A stretch of DNA of 64,000 bases from Glycomyces sp. L485 (GTDB taxonomy: Bacteria > Actinomycetota > Actinomycetes > Mycobacteriales > Micromonosporaceae). Shown piece by piece: positions 42,958-52,508 of this stretch. Where the stretch lies: assembly GCF_022548875.1 (NCBI RefSeq), contig NZ_JAKZEW010000001.1, positions 186,264 to 250,263 of the forward strand, read 5' to 3'. Under the pieces are notes generated by a model. That model was not told where the DNA came from. It ran no database searches and saw only the letters and a program-made list of their open reading frames with translations. Within the stretch, counting starts at the first letter, position 1. Each line of letters opens with the position of its first letter. Both the position numbers and the translations under genes were made by a program.

Positions 42958-44450
42958 ACCTCCCACTCGTGGACCGGGCGGCCGTCGGCCGCCTGCGCCG
43001 CGTAGTCGAGCACCATCGCGCGCAGCGCGTCGAACCGCTCCAGACGCTGCCGGTGCTCGGCCACCTGCACCCTGGCGACCTGCCAGGACGCGCCGTTGAC
43101 CCCGCGGCGGCACCGCTGCTCGATCACGTCGAGGAAGCGGTCGGCGTCGCGCCGGACCACGCCCATCGACGCGAGCCCCTCCGCCGCGAGTGGCAGCAGC
43201 TCCTCCAGCACGAGTTTGCGCACCGGGACCCGGCCCCGGCCCGGCCAGACCTGGTCGGCCTGGATGCCGTGCCTGGCGGCGGCGCGGAAGTTCGCCGTCG
43301 CCGACGCGAAGTCCAGCTCGTCGCTGAGCTGCTCGCCGCGCTCGGCGAAATGCGCCATGAGCCCGTAGAACAGCGCCATGTTCGCGCAGATGTCGACCGG
43401 GGTCGGCCCGGCCGGCAGGACCCGGTTCTCCACCCGCAGATGCGGACGGCCGGACCTGATGTCGTAGACCGGGCGATTCCAGCGGTAGATGGAGCCGTTG
43501 TGGAAGCGCAGCTCGCGGAGGACGGGAACGCCGCCCGAGGCGGCTACCGCGAGCGGGTCCTCGGGGTCGCACAGCGGTAATAGCGGCGCGAAGTGCTTGT
43601 AGTTCTCATCGAACAGGTCCAAGACGCTGTCGATCCAGCGCTCCCCGAACCAGGCGCGGGGCATCGCCCCCGCTCGTCGCTGGTCGGCGCGCCGCGTGTC
43701 CGTGCCCTGCTCGAACAGGACGATGCGGGTCTCGGCCCACAGTTGGCGCCCGAACAGGTAGGGGGAGTTGGCGCCGAGGGCGATCTGGACTCCGGCGAGC
43801 GCCTGGGCGGTGTTCCAGTAGCGGTGGAAGCGCTCGGGGGCGACCTGCAGGTGGAACTGGACCGAGGTGTTGGCGGACTCGGGGGCGATGTTCGCGCAGG
43901 AGTAGTCGACCGACTCGGCGCCGGTGATGTCGATGCGGAGGTCTTCGCCGCGCGCGGCCATGATCCCGTCGTTGAGGACTCGGTAGCGCTCGGCGCTGGA
44001 GAGCGATTCGACGTCCATGTGCTCGGTGAACAGGGTCGGCATCGTGCCGATGGGGCAGCAGTAGACGCCCGCCTTGCCCGCGGCTTCGCGGACCTCGGCG
44101 AGAGCGGCGGCGAGATCGCTCTCGTACCAGGAGATCCCGGCGCCGTCGAGCATCCTGGGGGGCAGGTTCAGTTCGATGTTGAAGGCGCCCAGCTCGTGCT
44201 GGGCGCTGTAGAGGGCCTCCTCGTCGCCGGTGGTGTGCAGGTATTGCAGGACGGCCTCATTGGCGAACGCCGGGTCTCCATTGTGCTCGAGGAGATCGAG
44301 TTCGAGCTCGAGTCCGGTGAGGGGCCGGTCCCTGTCGAGTCGCCGGTCGGCCAGGAGCTGCGCGAGGGCCTCTCGTCCTGCTTGGAGCTTCGCTCGGTAT
44401 GCGGATTGATCCCAATGCGCCAAGGCAGAACCGCTCACCTCGTCGCCCAT
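42954..44450 (-). CDS. Glutamate-cysteine ligase family (GCS2) protein
   Basis: 498 residues from ATG 44450 behind an excellent GGGGAGGAA. The GCS2 fold shows LTGLELELDLL (metal/glutamate site), ELGAFNIELNLPP, SVQFHLQVAPERF and LRVENRVLPAGPTPVD. Members ligate glutamate to an amine; in actinobacteria they include carboxylate-amine ligases and EgtA, the first ergothioneine enzyme. No other egt gene is nearby, so I leave the substrate open. It stands between two convergent or divergent membrane protein genes. Confidence 0.8.
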   Translation of the reverse strand: MGDEVSGSALAHWDQSAYRAKLQAGREALAQLLADRRLDRDRPLTGLELELDLLEHNGDPAFANEAVLQYLHTTGDEEALYSAQHELGAFNIELNLPPRMLDGAGISWYESDLAAALAEVREAAGKAGVYCCPIGTMPTLFTEHMDVESLSSAERYRVLNDGIMAARGEDLRIDITGAESVDYSCANIAPESANTSVQFHLQVAPERFHRYWNTAQALAGVQIALGANSPYLFGRQLWAETRIVLFEQGTDTRRADQRRAGAMPRAWFGERWIDSVLDLFDENYKHFAPLLPLCDPEDPLAVAASGGVPVLRELRFHNGSIYRWNRPVYDIRSGRPHLRVENRVLPAGPTPVDICANMALFYGLMAHFAERGEQLSDELDFASATANFRAAARHGIQADQVWPGRGRVPVRKLVLEELLPLAAEGLASMGVVRRDADRFLDVIEQRCRRGVNGASWQVARVQVAEHRQRLERFDALRAMVLDYAAQAADGRPVHEWEV

Positions 44451-44656
44451 GTTTTCCTCCCCAGGAATCGATGGTTCATCAACCTTAAGACGGTAGGTCA
44501 CGTCATGGCTACCAAGGGAGACGTTGTTTAGTCCCAAATGCCGTGGTTCACGCACATATTAGGTACTGACTACTCCGAGTGGTGTCCGAAGGTTGACACA
44601 TTCAGGTCTGACTTGGCAACGGTGGGTGCGCTTCCAAGGACTTGTAAGATCATGGC

Positions 44657-45361
44657 GTGACCGAACAGAGCGCTTCGGGCCCAGGCCCGGCCGACTTCCT
44701 CGCCGCCAATCGAGGCGGCGGCATGCTCACAATGGTGGATCAGCGCGGCGGCGCGCTCTTCGCTTACCTCGCATGGCGAACGGGCCTGAAACCGACGCAT
44801 CTGACACTGCTGAACCTGCTCCTCGGGCTCCTCGCCTCCGCGGGCGTCATCGCCTACATCCCGGCCGCGCAGGACGGCGCTCCATGGTGGCCGGTCGCGA
44901 TCACCGCCCTCGTGATCTGGCACGTCGCCTACATGCTCGACTGCGCCGACGGTCAGCTCGCCCGGGTGACGAAGACCGGCTCGGACGCCGGCGCCCGAGT
45001 CGACATCCTGTCCGATGTGGCGATCCAGGCATCGGTGGTGGCAGTAGTCGTGGCGGTCGTGAACGCCTACACGCCCCAGATCCCCGCCTGGACGGGGGCG
45101 GCCTTCGCGGCGCTGTGGATGACCAACCTCGTGACCGCGGTCATGGCCAAGGACGGCGGCGGCGCCTCGTTGGTGACCGCCGACAACCTCGTCGTCCGCC
45201 TGGTCAAGCTCGTGCGCGACTACGGCTTCATGATCGTCGTCATCGCCCTGGCACTCCTGCGGCCCGAGGCGATGGCCGCGGTCATGCTGTTCTTCGGTGC
45301 GATCAACGCGCTGTTCCTCCTCGCGAGCATCGCCGCCGCCGCCCGCACCACGCTCCGCTAA
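44657..45361 (+). CDS. CDP-alcohol phosphatidyltransferase family protein
   Basis: 234 residues from a GTG. The family signature is exact: DCADGQLAR (residues 95-103), then G112, D116 and D120, giving the D-x2-DG-x2-AR-x8-G-x3-D-x3-D pattern. Six membrane helices are predicted. Such enzymes move an alcohol-phosphate onto a CDP-activated lipid, or use a CDP-polyol for a glycopolymer. The neighbouring glycan genes favour an envelope lipid or polymer. The stop overlaps the convergent glycosyltransferase stop. Confidence 0.9.
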   Translation: MTEQSASGPGPADFLAANRGGGMLTMVDQRGGALFAYLAWRTGLKPTHLTLLNLLLGLLASAGVIAYIPAAQDGAPWWPVAITALVIWHVAYMLDCADGQLARVTKTGSDAGARVDILSDVAIQASVVAVVVAVVNAYTPQIPAWTGAAFAALWMTNLVTAVMAKDGGGASLVTADNLVVRLVKLVRDYGFMIVVIALALLRPEAMAAVMLFFGAINALFLLASIAAAARTTLR

Positions 45362-46518
45362 GCCGCGAGCAGTTCCTCGTACACGGCGATCAGCCGCTGC
45401 AAGACCACGTCGGGGGAGAAGGTCGACTCATAGCGGGCCCGCGCGTTCGCCGCGTACGTCGGATCCCCCGCCACCGATTCGAGGCCCCGCGCCAGCGCCT
45501 CCGCGGTCGGCTCGACCGCCACTCCGGCCGGCGCGCCGGTGTCGGCGCCCGCGATGAACGGCGCGCCGCCCATCCGCGTCGCCACGATCGCCCTCCCGCT
45601 CGCCAGCGCCTCCAGGCCGGTCGTCGGGAGGATGTCCTGCCAGATCGAGGGGATCACCATCACCGCGGAAGCCGCGAGCGCCGCCCGCATGCCCGCGGCG
45701 TCCAGCTGGCCCAGGTACTCGATGCCTTCTTCTCTTGCGGCCGCCTCCTCCACCAGAGGGCGAAGCGGGCCGTCGCCGGCGATCCGGAGCCGCCGCCCGG
45801 GCAGGTCGGCCCGCCTCCAGGCGTCCAGGAGCAGCTCCACCCCCTTCTCAGGCACCAGGCGGGCCCCGAACAGGAAGCCCTCGCCGGGCGGAACCGCGCC
45901 GGGGTCGGCGATCGCGTTCGGCTTGACCCGGATCCGCTCGTCCGCGATCCCGATGCCACGCAGGTAGTCGGCGATCGCGTCGGTCAGCGCGACGAATCGG
46001 TCCACCGTCCTCCACGTCCCCTGGTGGACGCCCAGTGCCACCGCCATCACCGCGCTCTGCGCCCGCGAGCCCCGGTAGCACCCGTGCAGCACGCCCGGGC
46101 CGTTCCACCGCCGACCGTGGCAGTCGTGGCAGTCGTGGCCGTCGCGGAAGTACAGCCCGTTGACGCAATCGTGACGGTAGTTATGAATGGTCTGCACCAC
46201 TTTGACCCCTGCTCGGTGCGCCGTCGTCACCACGGACGGTGACAGCAGTGGATAGGGATTGTGGAGGTGCAGGACGTCCGGCCGCTCGCGCTCCAGGAGC
46301 GCCGCCAGCTCTCGCTGCGTCCCCGCCGCGTGGACCGGCGAGACCACCAATGCTGCTTTCTTATGGGCCGCAAGGCTTCCGATCTCGTCCGAGGACCGCA
46401 GGAACGGCACCACGTCCACACCGGCGTCCCGTAGAGCGCCGATCTCGTAGTCGACGATCACGTTCTCACCCGACGGCTGCGCCGATGCGTAGCGGTTGTG
46501 GGCGATGACGATCTTCAA
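45358..46518 (-). CDS. GT4-family glycosyltransferase
   Basis: 386 residues from TTG 46518 with GGAGGAATC just upstream. GT-B fold: N-terminal KIVIAHNRYASAQPSGENVI, the acceptor-side LHLHNPYPLLSP, a Cys/His-rich CHDCHGRRWNGPGVLHGCYR segment typical of a GT4 subgroup, then the donor site FGARLVPEKGVELLLDAW and PTTGLEALASGRAIV. It adds a sugar from a nucleotide donor to a lipid-linked or polymer acceptor in the cytoplasm. Divergent from the glycosylphosphotransferase gene, with which it likely builds the same glycan. Confidence 0.9.
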   Translation of the reverse strand: MKIVIAHNRYASAQPSGENVIVDYEIGALRDAGVDVVPFLRSSDEIGSLAAHKKAALVVSPVHAAGTQRELAALLERERPDVLHLHNPYPLLSPSVVTTAHRAGVKVVQTIHNYRHDCVNGLYFRDGHDCHDCHGRRWNGPGVLHGCYRGSRAQSAVMAVALGVHQGTWRTVDRFVALTDAIADYLRGIGIADERIRVKPNAIADPGAVPPGEGFLFGARLVPEKGVELLLDAWRRADLPGRRLRIAGDGPLRPLVEEAAAREEGIEYLGQLDAAGMRAALAASAVMVIPSIWQDILPTTGLEALASGRAIVATRMGGAPFIAGADTGAPAGVAVEPTAEALARGLESVAGDPTYAANARARYESTFSPDVVLQRLIAVYEELLAA

Positions 46519-46692
46519 GATTCCTCCGGGTGGCGCGCACGGCTTCCAACTCGGGCGAAGATACCTCAGGTGCTGAATAGGTGTAGGTTGTCGGGTACCG
46601 TGTCCGGCGGGCCGCCCGGTAGGGATCGGTGGCTTCGATCTCCCCCGCGGACACTCACCTCCACCGTAAGCTGACGACCGCAGGGATGTGCA

Positions 46693-48249
46693 GTGGCGAC
46701 GAGCCTGGAACGCCCAGCAGAGCAATACCCAGCCGGGAAGTACGGACGGACGGGGACCCAAGTGGCTGGCACGCAAGAGGACGGTGATCCGAAGCTCGTC
46801 ACGAACGGAGTCACGCGCTCGGCGTGGCGTCGACTCGTCCGCGCCTCCAACTGGCACCGCTCCTACCAGGCCGCGCTGGTGGGCGTCGATCTGGCGGCCG
46901 CGCTCGCCGCCTCGGCCATCGCCGTCAACCTCACCCCCCACTCCTACGCCGGCTTCGACGGCCAGATGGTCTTCTACCACCTCGTCGTCTGGCTCCTGCT
47001 TCCGGTGGCCTGGCTCCTCTCCCTCTGGGGCACCGGCTCCTACGACCGTCGCTACCTCGGCCTCGGAAACGACGAGTTCAAGCGCGTCATCCGCGCCTCG
47101 ATGTTCATGCTGGCCCTCGTCTCGTTCCTCGCCCTCACCTTCAAGGCCGACGTCTCCCGCGCCACGGTCGCGGTGGTCCTCGCCGCCGGCGCCATTCTCA
47201 TCGCCGCATTCCGCTACGGGGCCCGCCTGGGCCTCCACAGGATGCGTGAGGCGGGCCGCGCGGTCCAACGCGTCCTGCTCATCGGCTCCTACCCCGAGGC
47301 CCTGGAGGTCTACCGGACCGTGCGCCGAGCCACCGCAGCCGGGCTCGTCCCCGTCGGCATCTACGTCACCGAGGGCGCCTCCTCGGTGCGCAACCTCGAC
47401 ACGCCCGTGCCGGTCTTCGCCGGCACCGACGTCGTCACCTGCGCCGAGCAGCTCCGAGCGGACACCCTCGCCGTCTGCGGCACCGCCTCGTCCGATTCCG
47501 CCGACCTGCGCCGCCTCGCCTGGCAACTCGAAGGCACCGGCCGCGACCTCGTGGTCGCCCCCCAGCTCACCGACATCGCCGGCCCGCGCGTCCACATCCG
47601 GCCGGTCGAAGGCCTCCCGCTCCTCCACGTCGAAGAGCCGAAGATCTCCGGCATCAGCTGGCTCATCAAGAACGTCCTCGACATCTCCTCCTCGGTGCTC
47701 GGCCTCATCGTCCTGTCGCCGCTGTTCCTGGCCGTGGCAATCGCCATCAAGTCCGACAGCCCCGGCCCCGTGTTCTTCCGGCAGTCCCGCGTCGGCCGCG
47801 ACGGCGAGACCTTCTACTGCTGGAAGTTCCGAACGATGTACATCGACGCCGAGGAGCGCCAGGCCGCGCTCATGATGCACAACGAGACCGACGGCCTGCT
47901 GTTCAAGATGAAGGACGACCCGCGCATCACCCGCGTCGGCAAGTTCCTCCGACGCACCTCCATCGACGAGTTCGCCCAGCTCATCAACGTCGTCAGGGGC
48001 GATATGAGCCTCGTCGGCCCCCGCCCGCTCCCGGCCGAGAACGGCGACTTCCTCGGTGACGTTCGTCGCCGCCTGCTTGTGAGACCCGGCATCACCGGCC
48101 TGTGGCAGGTCTCCGGCCGCAGCGACCTGTCCTGGGACGACGCCGTGCGCCTCGACCTCTACTACGTCGACAACTGGTCCCTCACCACCGACCTGCAGAT
48201 CCTCTTCCGCACCGTGGCGGTAGTGTTGCGGCGAAAAGGCGCTTACTGA
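46693..48249 (+). CDS. Polyprenyl glycosylphosphotransferase (WbaP/CpsE-like)
   Basis: 518 residues from a GTG. Four to five N-terminal membrane helices and a CoA-binding-like middle (VLLIGSYPEALEVYRTVRRA) lead to the catalytic bacterial sugar transferase domain (about 325-518): KNVLDISSSVLGLIVLSPLF, FFRQSRVGRDGETF, YCWKFRTMY, KFLRRTSIDEFAQLINV and RPGITGLWQVSGRSD. It starts exopolysaccharide or wall-glycan assembly by placing a sugar-1-phosphate on undecaprenyl phosphate. Length is normal. The UDP-xylose synthase gene follows 51 nt later. Confidence 0.93.
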   Translation: MATSLERPAEQYPAGKYGRTGTQVAGTQEDGDPKLVTNGVTRSAWRRLVRASNWHRSYQAALVGVDLAAALAASAIAVNLTPHSYAGFDGQMVFYHLVVWLLLPVAWLLSLWGTGSYDRRYLGLGNDEFKRVIRASMFMLALVSFLALTFKADVSRATVAVVLAAGAILIAAFRYGARLGLHRMREAGRAVQRVLLIGSYPEALEVYRTVRRATAAGLVPVGIYVTEGASSVRNLDTPVPVFAGTDVVTCAEQLRADTLAVCGTASSDSADLRRLAWQLEGTGRDLVVAPQLTDIAGPRVHIRPVEGLPLLHVEEPKISGISWLIKNVLDISSSVLGLIVLSPLFLAVAIAIKSDSPGPVFFRQSRVGRDGETFYCWKFRTMYIDAEERQAALMMHNETDGLLFKMKDDPRITRVGKFLRRTSIDEFAQLINVVRGDMSLVGPRPLPAENGDFLGDVRRRLLVRPGITGLWQVSGRSDLSWDDAVRLDLYYVDNWSLTTDLQILFRTVAVVLRRKGAY

Positions 48250-48300
48250 CCGGCTACGACCAGGTGAACGCCGTGGGAACCCTGATAATCTGGGGAATTG

Positions 48301-49290
48301 ATGACTTCTTACGGAACAGGCAGCCGGATCCTCGTCACAGGTGGCGCGGGCCTCGTGGGCTCGCACCTCGTCGACGCGTTCCTGGAGCGCGGCTGCGGCG
48401 TGACCGCCGTCGACAACTTCTCCACCGGCTCGGCCGAGAACCTCACCCCTCACCCGAACCTCACCGTCGTCGAAGCCGACGTCACCGAGGGCCTCCCCGT
48501 CGGCGACGAGCCGTTCGACGCCGTCCTGCACTTCGCGTGCCCGGCCAGCCCCGTCGACTTCGCAACCCTCCCGGTCGAGATCCTCCGCGTCGACTCCCTC
48601 GGCACCCTGCACGCGCTCGACCGCGCGCTGGCCGACGGAGCCCGCTTCATGATGGCCTCCACCTCGGAGGTCTACGGCGACCCGCAGGTCCACCCGCAGC
48701 CGGAGTCCTACTGGGGCAACGTCAACCCGATCGGGGTGCGTTCCTGCTACGACGAGGCCAAGCGCTTCTCGGAGGCCGCCGTCGCCGCCTACCACCGCCA
48801 CAAGGGCCTGGACGCGGCCATCGTGCGGATCTTCAACACCTACGGGCCCCGGATGCGCCCCGACGACGGCCGCTTCGTTCCCACCTTCATCACCCAGGCG
48901 CTCGCGGGCGAGCCGCTGACCGTCCACGGCGACGGCTCCCAGACCCGTTCGCTGTGCTTCGTCGACGACCTGGTCCGCGGCCTGGTCATGTTCCTCGAAT
49001 CAGGGGAGTACGGCCCGGTCAACCTTGGCGCCGAGTACGAACTGACGGTCCGCGAGACCGCCGAGATCATCATCCGCCTCACCGGTTCGCCCTCGACCAT
49101 CGAGTACACCGACCGGCCCGCCGACGACCCCGAGCGCCGCCGCCCGGACCTGACTGCCGCGCGGGAACTGTTCGGCTACCACCCGCAGGTCCCCTACGAA
49201 GCGGGTCTCAAGGCCACTATCGACTATTTCGCAACTGCTGGGGCGCAGCCGGGCGCGCATCGTCATGGCCCGCGAGCGGCAGCCGCGTAA
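48301..49290 (+). CDS. UDP-glucuronate decarboxylase type (UDP-xylose synthase) epimerase
   Basis: 329 residues, extended SDR. NAD site ILVTGGAGLVGSHLVDAF, then HFACPASPVDFATLPVEIL (the CPASP motif typical of UXS), catalytic Ser/Tyr/Lys in MMASTSEVYG and CYDEAKR, then RIFNTYGPRMRPDDGR and TRSLCFVDDLVRG. It would convert UDP-glucuronate to UDP-xylose, supplying a pentose for the glycan made by the neighbouring transferases. A TTG precedes the chosen ATG by 3 nt, with GGGGAA close by. Distinction from related dehydratases rests on the CPASP motif. Confidence 0.8.
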   Translation: MTSYGTGSRILVTGGAGLVGSHLVDAFLERGCGVTAVDNFSTGSAENLTPHPNLTVVEADVTEGLPVGDEPFDAVLHFACPASPVDFATLPVEILRVDSLGTLHALDRALADGARFMMASTSEVYGDPQVHPQPESYWGNVNPIGVRSCYDEAKRFSEAAVAAYHRHKGLDAAIVRIFNTYGPRMRPDDGRFVPTFITQALAGEPLTVHGDGSQTRSLCFVDDLVRGLVMFLESGEYGPVNLGAEYELTVRETAEIIIRLTGSPSTIEYTDRPADDPERRRPDLTAARELFGYHPQVPYEAGLKATIDYFATAGAQPGAHRHGPRAAAA

Positions 49291-49299
49291 GCTGTCGCC

Positions 49300-50406
49300 A
49301 TGACGTATTCCGGTTCCAACTACCGGGGCGCCGCCTCGGTGCCTCCCGAAGGCGGCGGAGCGCGCGTGGCCGCTTCGGCGGCCGACGGCCCGACTCGGCG
49401 CGGCCTGATCGGATCGGCCGTGGGCCTGGTGGCCTCGCTGGCCGCGGCCGGCGGCGGCGCTGCCGTGTGGACGACCGCCAACAGCGCCAACTCGGACCTC
49501 AACCGGGCCTTCGACCTGGAAGGCATCCCCGAGGAGGACCGCCCGGAGAAGATCAACGGCGCGATGAACGTCCTGATCCTCGGTTCCGACGCCCGCGAGG
49601 AGGGCGACGACGCGCGCAGCGACACCTCGATCGTCATGCACGTCAACGAGGGCGGCACCGAGGCGTACGGCATCTCGGTACCGCGCGATCTGTACGTCTA
49701 CATCCCTCCGAACTCCCAAGCCGACTACTCGGACACGAACGCGAAGTTCAACGCCGCCTACGCGTGGGGCGGCGCCACCCTGACCGTCCAGACCATCGAG
49801 GAGCTCACCGAAGCCCGTATCGACCACGTCGTGGAGATCGACTTCCCGGGCCTGGTCGAGGTCGTCGACGCGCTCGGCGGCGTCGAGATGGACATCGAGC
49901 CCGCCGACGCGCCGAACTACTACGACGAGTCCGGCGTGACCTCGATCCACCCGCCGCGCCGCTTCTTCCCCGCCGGCAAGAACCTGCTGGACGGCGAGGA
50001 GGCGCTCGACTACGTGCGCCAGCGGTACCAGTACGCCTCGGGCGACTTCGCCCGCATGCGCCACCAGCAGGAGCTCATCAAGGCCATCATGGATGCGGCG
50101 GTCACCGCCGAGGTCCTCACCTCCCAGTCGAAGCTGAGCTCGTTCATCGAGTCGGTATCGGACGCGGTCAAGGTCGACACCCAGTTCAACGTGGTGTCCA
50201 CCGGGATCGAGTTCATGCACCTGCGCAGCGACGACATCGTCTTCATGACCACGCCGAACCTGGGCACCGGCACCGAGGGCGGCGAGTCGGTCGTCGTGTA
50301 CGACGAGGAGACCGCCTCGGGCCTGTGGGCGGCGCTCCGCGAGGACGCCGTCGGCGAGTGGATCGAGGCGAACCCCGAGGCCGCCGGCCAGAGCGAGGAC
50401 GCGTAG
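49300..50406 (+). CDS. LytR-CpsA-Psr (LCP) family protein C
   Basis: 368 residues. A membrane helix (about 35-57) precedes the LCP domain with MNVLILGSDAREEGDDARSD, ISVPRDLYVYIPPN, NAKFNAAYAWGG and LDYVRQRYQYASGDFARMRH. It is more like the canonical LCP form than proteins A and B (no Cys-rich inserts). It starts 10 nt after the UDP-xylose synthase gene, so it probably attaches the glycan made by this cluster to peptidoglycan or arabinogalactan-like polymer. Confidence 0.92.
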   Translation: MTYSGSNYRGAASVPPEGGGARVAASAADGPTRRGLIGSAVGLVASLAAAGGGAAVWTTANSANSDLNRAFDLEGIPEEDRPEKINGAMNVLILGSDAREEGDDARSDTSIVMHVNEGGTEAYGISVPRDLYVYIPPNSQADYSDTNAKFNAAYAWGGATLTVQTIEELTEARIDHVVEIDFPGLVEVVDALGGVEMDIEPADAPNYYDESGVTSIHPPRRFFPAGKNLLDGEEALDYVRQRYQYASGDFARMRHQQELIKAIMDAAVTAEVLTSQSKLSSFIESVSDAVKVDTQFNVVSTGIEFMHLRSDDIVFMTTPNLGTGTEGGESVVVYDEETASGLWAALREDAVGEWIEANPEAAGQSEDA

Positions 50407-50577
50407 ACCGCGCCCGTCCACTTCGACACGAACGCGTCCCATGTTGTTGGTGTGGCCGGTGATTCGCTTCCGAACGAGTGCGGCCAATGTGCCGTAATGG
50501 CTCGATCCCGAACTCCGACATGGGGTTCACCGGTCGTACCATGGTCGGAACGTACCTTCGACGAAGAGGTTGTGCCG

Positions 50578-51420
50578 ATGAGTGAAGAATCAGTCACCGT
50601 GCCCGGCGAAGACCCGCCCTACACACCCGAGTTCGACATCAGCAGACCCACCATCGCGCGCGTCTACGACGCGATCCTCGGTGGCAAGGACAACTTCGCG
50701 GCCGACCGAGAAGGCGCGGCCGCGTACATGAAGTTCGTTCCCAACTCCCGTGAGGTCGCCATCGACAACCGGGCCGGGCTCGAAAAGGGCGTCGCGTACA
50801 TGGCGCGGAAGGGCATCGACCAGTTCCTCGACGTCGGCGCCGGCCTGCCGACCATGCGGAACACGCACCAGGTGGCCCAGGAGATCAACCCCGACGCGAA
50901 GGTCGTCTACGTCGACAACGACCCGATCGTGCTCGCGCACGGCCGGGCGCTGCTGGAGACCAACGACTCGACCACGATCGTCACCGCCGACCTGCGCGAC
51001 CCCGAGAGCATTCTCGACCACCCCGACGTCAAGAAGGTCATCGACTTCTCGCGCCCGGTCGGGCTGATGGTCGTGGGCCTGTTCATGCACTTCCACGACG
51101 ACGAGCGGCCCGGCGACTGGGTCCAGGAGCTCGTCGACGCCTGCCCGAGCGGGTCCTACCTGCTCATGACCGACTTCGCCGACACCGGCGAACCCCAGCA
51201 GAAGGCCATCGAGAAGGCCGGCCTGGAGAGCCTCGGCAACGGGTGGGTCCGCAAGCCCGAGAAGATCGAGGAGCACTTCTGCGGATTGCCGCTCGTCGAG
51301 CCGGGTCTGGAATGGGTCCCGCGCTGGTTCCCCGGCGAGCCAGACAAGGAGGTCCCGGCGGCCGAGGACCTGGAGCCGTACAACCGGATCATGATGGCAG
51401 GGCTCGGCTACAAGGAATAA
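50578..51420 (+). CDS. SAV2177-family SAM-dependent methyltransferase (DUF574)
   Basis: 280 residues. The family begins with DISRPTIARVYDAILGGKDNFAADR, here intact, followed by QFLDVGAGLPTMRNTH (SAM motif I), VVYVDNDPIVLAHGRALL and GLMVVGLFMHFHDDERPGDW. Members occur in many copies in filamentous actinomycetes, often near XRE/DUF397 pairs, and their substrates are unknown. That pairing is seen here: the XRE regulator lies next, on the opposite strand. GAAGAGGT precedes the ATG. A strong hairpin follows. Confidence 0.88.
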   Translation: MSEESVTVPGEDPPYTPEFDISRPTIARVYDAILGGKDNFAADREGAAAYMKFVPNSREVAIDNRAGLEKGVAYMARKGIDQFLDVGAGLPTMRNTHQVAQEINPDAKVVYVDNDPIVLAHGRALLETNDSTTIVTADLRDPESILDHPDVKKVIDFSRPVGLMVVGLFMHFHDDERPGDWVQELVDACPSGSYLLMTDFADTGEPQQKAIEKAGLESLGNGWVRKPEKIEEHFCGLPLVEPGLEWVPRWFPGEPDKEVPAAEDLEPYNRIMMAGLGYKE

Positions 51421-51436
51421 CCGCCCCGAGCAGCAG

Positions 51437-51459
51437 GGCGCGCGGCCGAGCCGCGCGCC
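51437..51459. terminator. Bidirectional terminator
   Basis: GGCGCGCGGC (51437-51446) pairs perfectly over 10 bp with 51450-51459, with loop CGA followed by TTTCGTCGTT. It lies between the convergent methyltransferase and XRE regulator genes. Confidence 0.75.
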
Positions 51460-51505
51460 TTTCGTCGTTCTCACCGGCGTCGAAACTGCGAGCTCGACGT
51501 CACGA

Positions 51506-52387
51506 TCAGTAGTTGGCGTTGAGGATCTCGCGCAGGATGTCGGGAGTCTTCGACGGCTGCGCCGCCTGGACGCACAGGTGCTCCATGGCCGCCTGGTAGG
51601 CGTCGACCTCGTCTTCGCGGTCGAGGTAGAGACCGCTGGTGAGGTGTTCGAGGTAGATGACGTCCTTGAGGTCCTCGGAGGCGAACCGCAGCCAGGTGAA
51701 GGGGGCGCCGGCACCGGAGTGCGCGCCGCTGGAGAAGCGGACGATCTGGATGCGCACGTTCGGCATCTCGGAGGCCTCGATGAGCGCCTGGATCTGATCG
51801 CGCATCACCGCCCTGCCGCCGAAGGGCCGGTGCAGCGCCGCCTCGTCGATCACCGTCCACAGGATCGGCGGGTCGTGCTTCTTGAGGACGTTCTGGCGCG
51901 AGAGGCGCACGTTGACGCGGTCGTCGATCTCCTGGAGCGGCGTGTGCCCGAAGCCGAGCATGAGCAGCGCGCGAGCGTACTCCCGGGTCTGGAGCAGACC
52001 GGGGACGAGCTGGACCTCGTAGGTCCGGATCATCGACGCCGCGCCCTCCAGGTCCAGGTAGGCGCTGAACCAGTCAGGCAGGGCGTCGCCGTAGCGGTGC
52101 CACCAGCCGGGCTGGTTGGCTTCTTTGACCAGTGCGAGAAGCCGGTCCACCTCGGCTTGCTCGGTGATGCCGTACATGTGCAGCAGGTCCTCGACGTCGC
52201 GGACCTTGAAGCCCACCCGGCCGAGCTCCATGCGGCTGATCTTGGACTCCGACGAGCGGATCTCATAGCCCGCCCTTTCGCGGGTGATGCCCTGTGCCTC
52301 GCGTAGTCGCCGGAGGTAGCCGCCCATGATCATGCGCAGCGCGGTGGGGCCTCCCGTGCTTCCGCCGACGGGGGGTGACGTGTTCAT
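51506..52387 (-). CDS. XRE-family regulator with DUF5753 domain
   Basis: 293 residues from ATG 52387 behind GGAGGTGAG. N-terminal HTH_31-type helix-turn-helix: LRRLREAQGITRERAGYEIR and SSESKISRMELGRVGFKVRD. A DUF5753 ligand-like domain follows (about 105-285; YEVQLVPGLLQTREYARALL, RLSRQNVLKKHDPP). Such regulators (WhiJ-like) are paired with DUF397 proteins and SAV2177-type genes in Streptomyces and relatives and influence development. The DUF397 gene is the next upstream gene on the same strand. Confidence 0.93.
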   Translation of the reverse strand: MNTSPPVGGSTGGPTALRMIMGGYLRRLREAQGITRERAGYEIRSSESKISRMELGRVGFKVRDVEDLLHMYGITEQAEVDRLLALVKEANQPGWWHRYGDALPDWFSAYLDLEGAASMIRTYEVQLVPGLLQTREYARALLMLGFGHTPLQEIDDRVNVRLSRQNVLKKHDPPILWTVIDEAALHRPFGGRAVMRDQIQALIEASEMPNVRIQIVRFSSGAHSGAGAPFTWLRFASEDLKDVIYLEHLTSGLYLDREDEVDAYQAAMEHLCVQAAQPSKTPDILREILNANY

Positions 52388-52508
52388 GCCTCTCACCTCC
52401 ATACGGGCAATGTAGAGGCGGTCCAGGACGAAAAGCTCACCCTGACAGGGTAACCTGCCGGGCATTCTCGTCAGGGTGAGCGTGCGGCCGAGTGATCGAC
52501 TAGGGCCG

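Noticed and set aside
45358-48927. An 1189-codon minus-strand frame joining the GT4 gene to sequence antisense to the glycosylphosphotransferase
   Set aside because: Only the last 387 codons are GT4. A TTG with GGAGGAATC at 46518 gives the correct start and the rest is antisense shadow.
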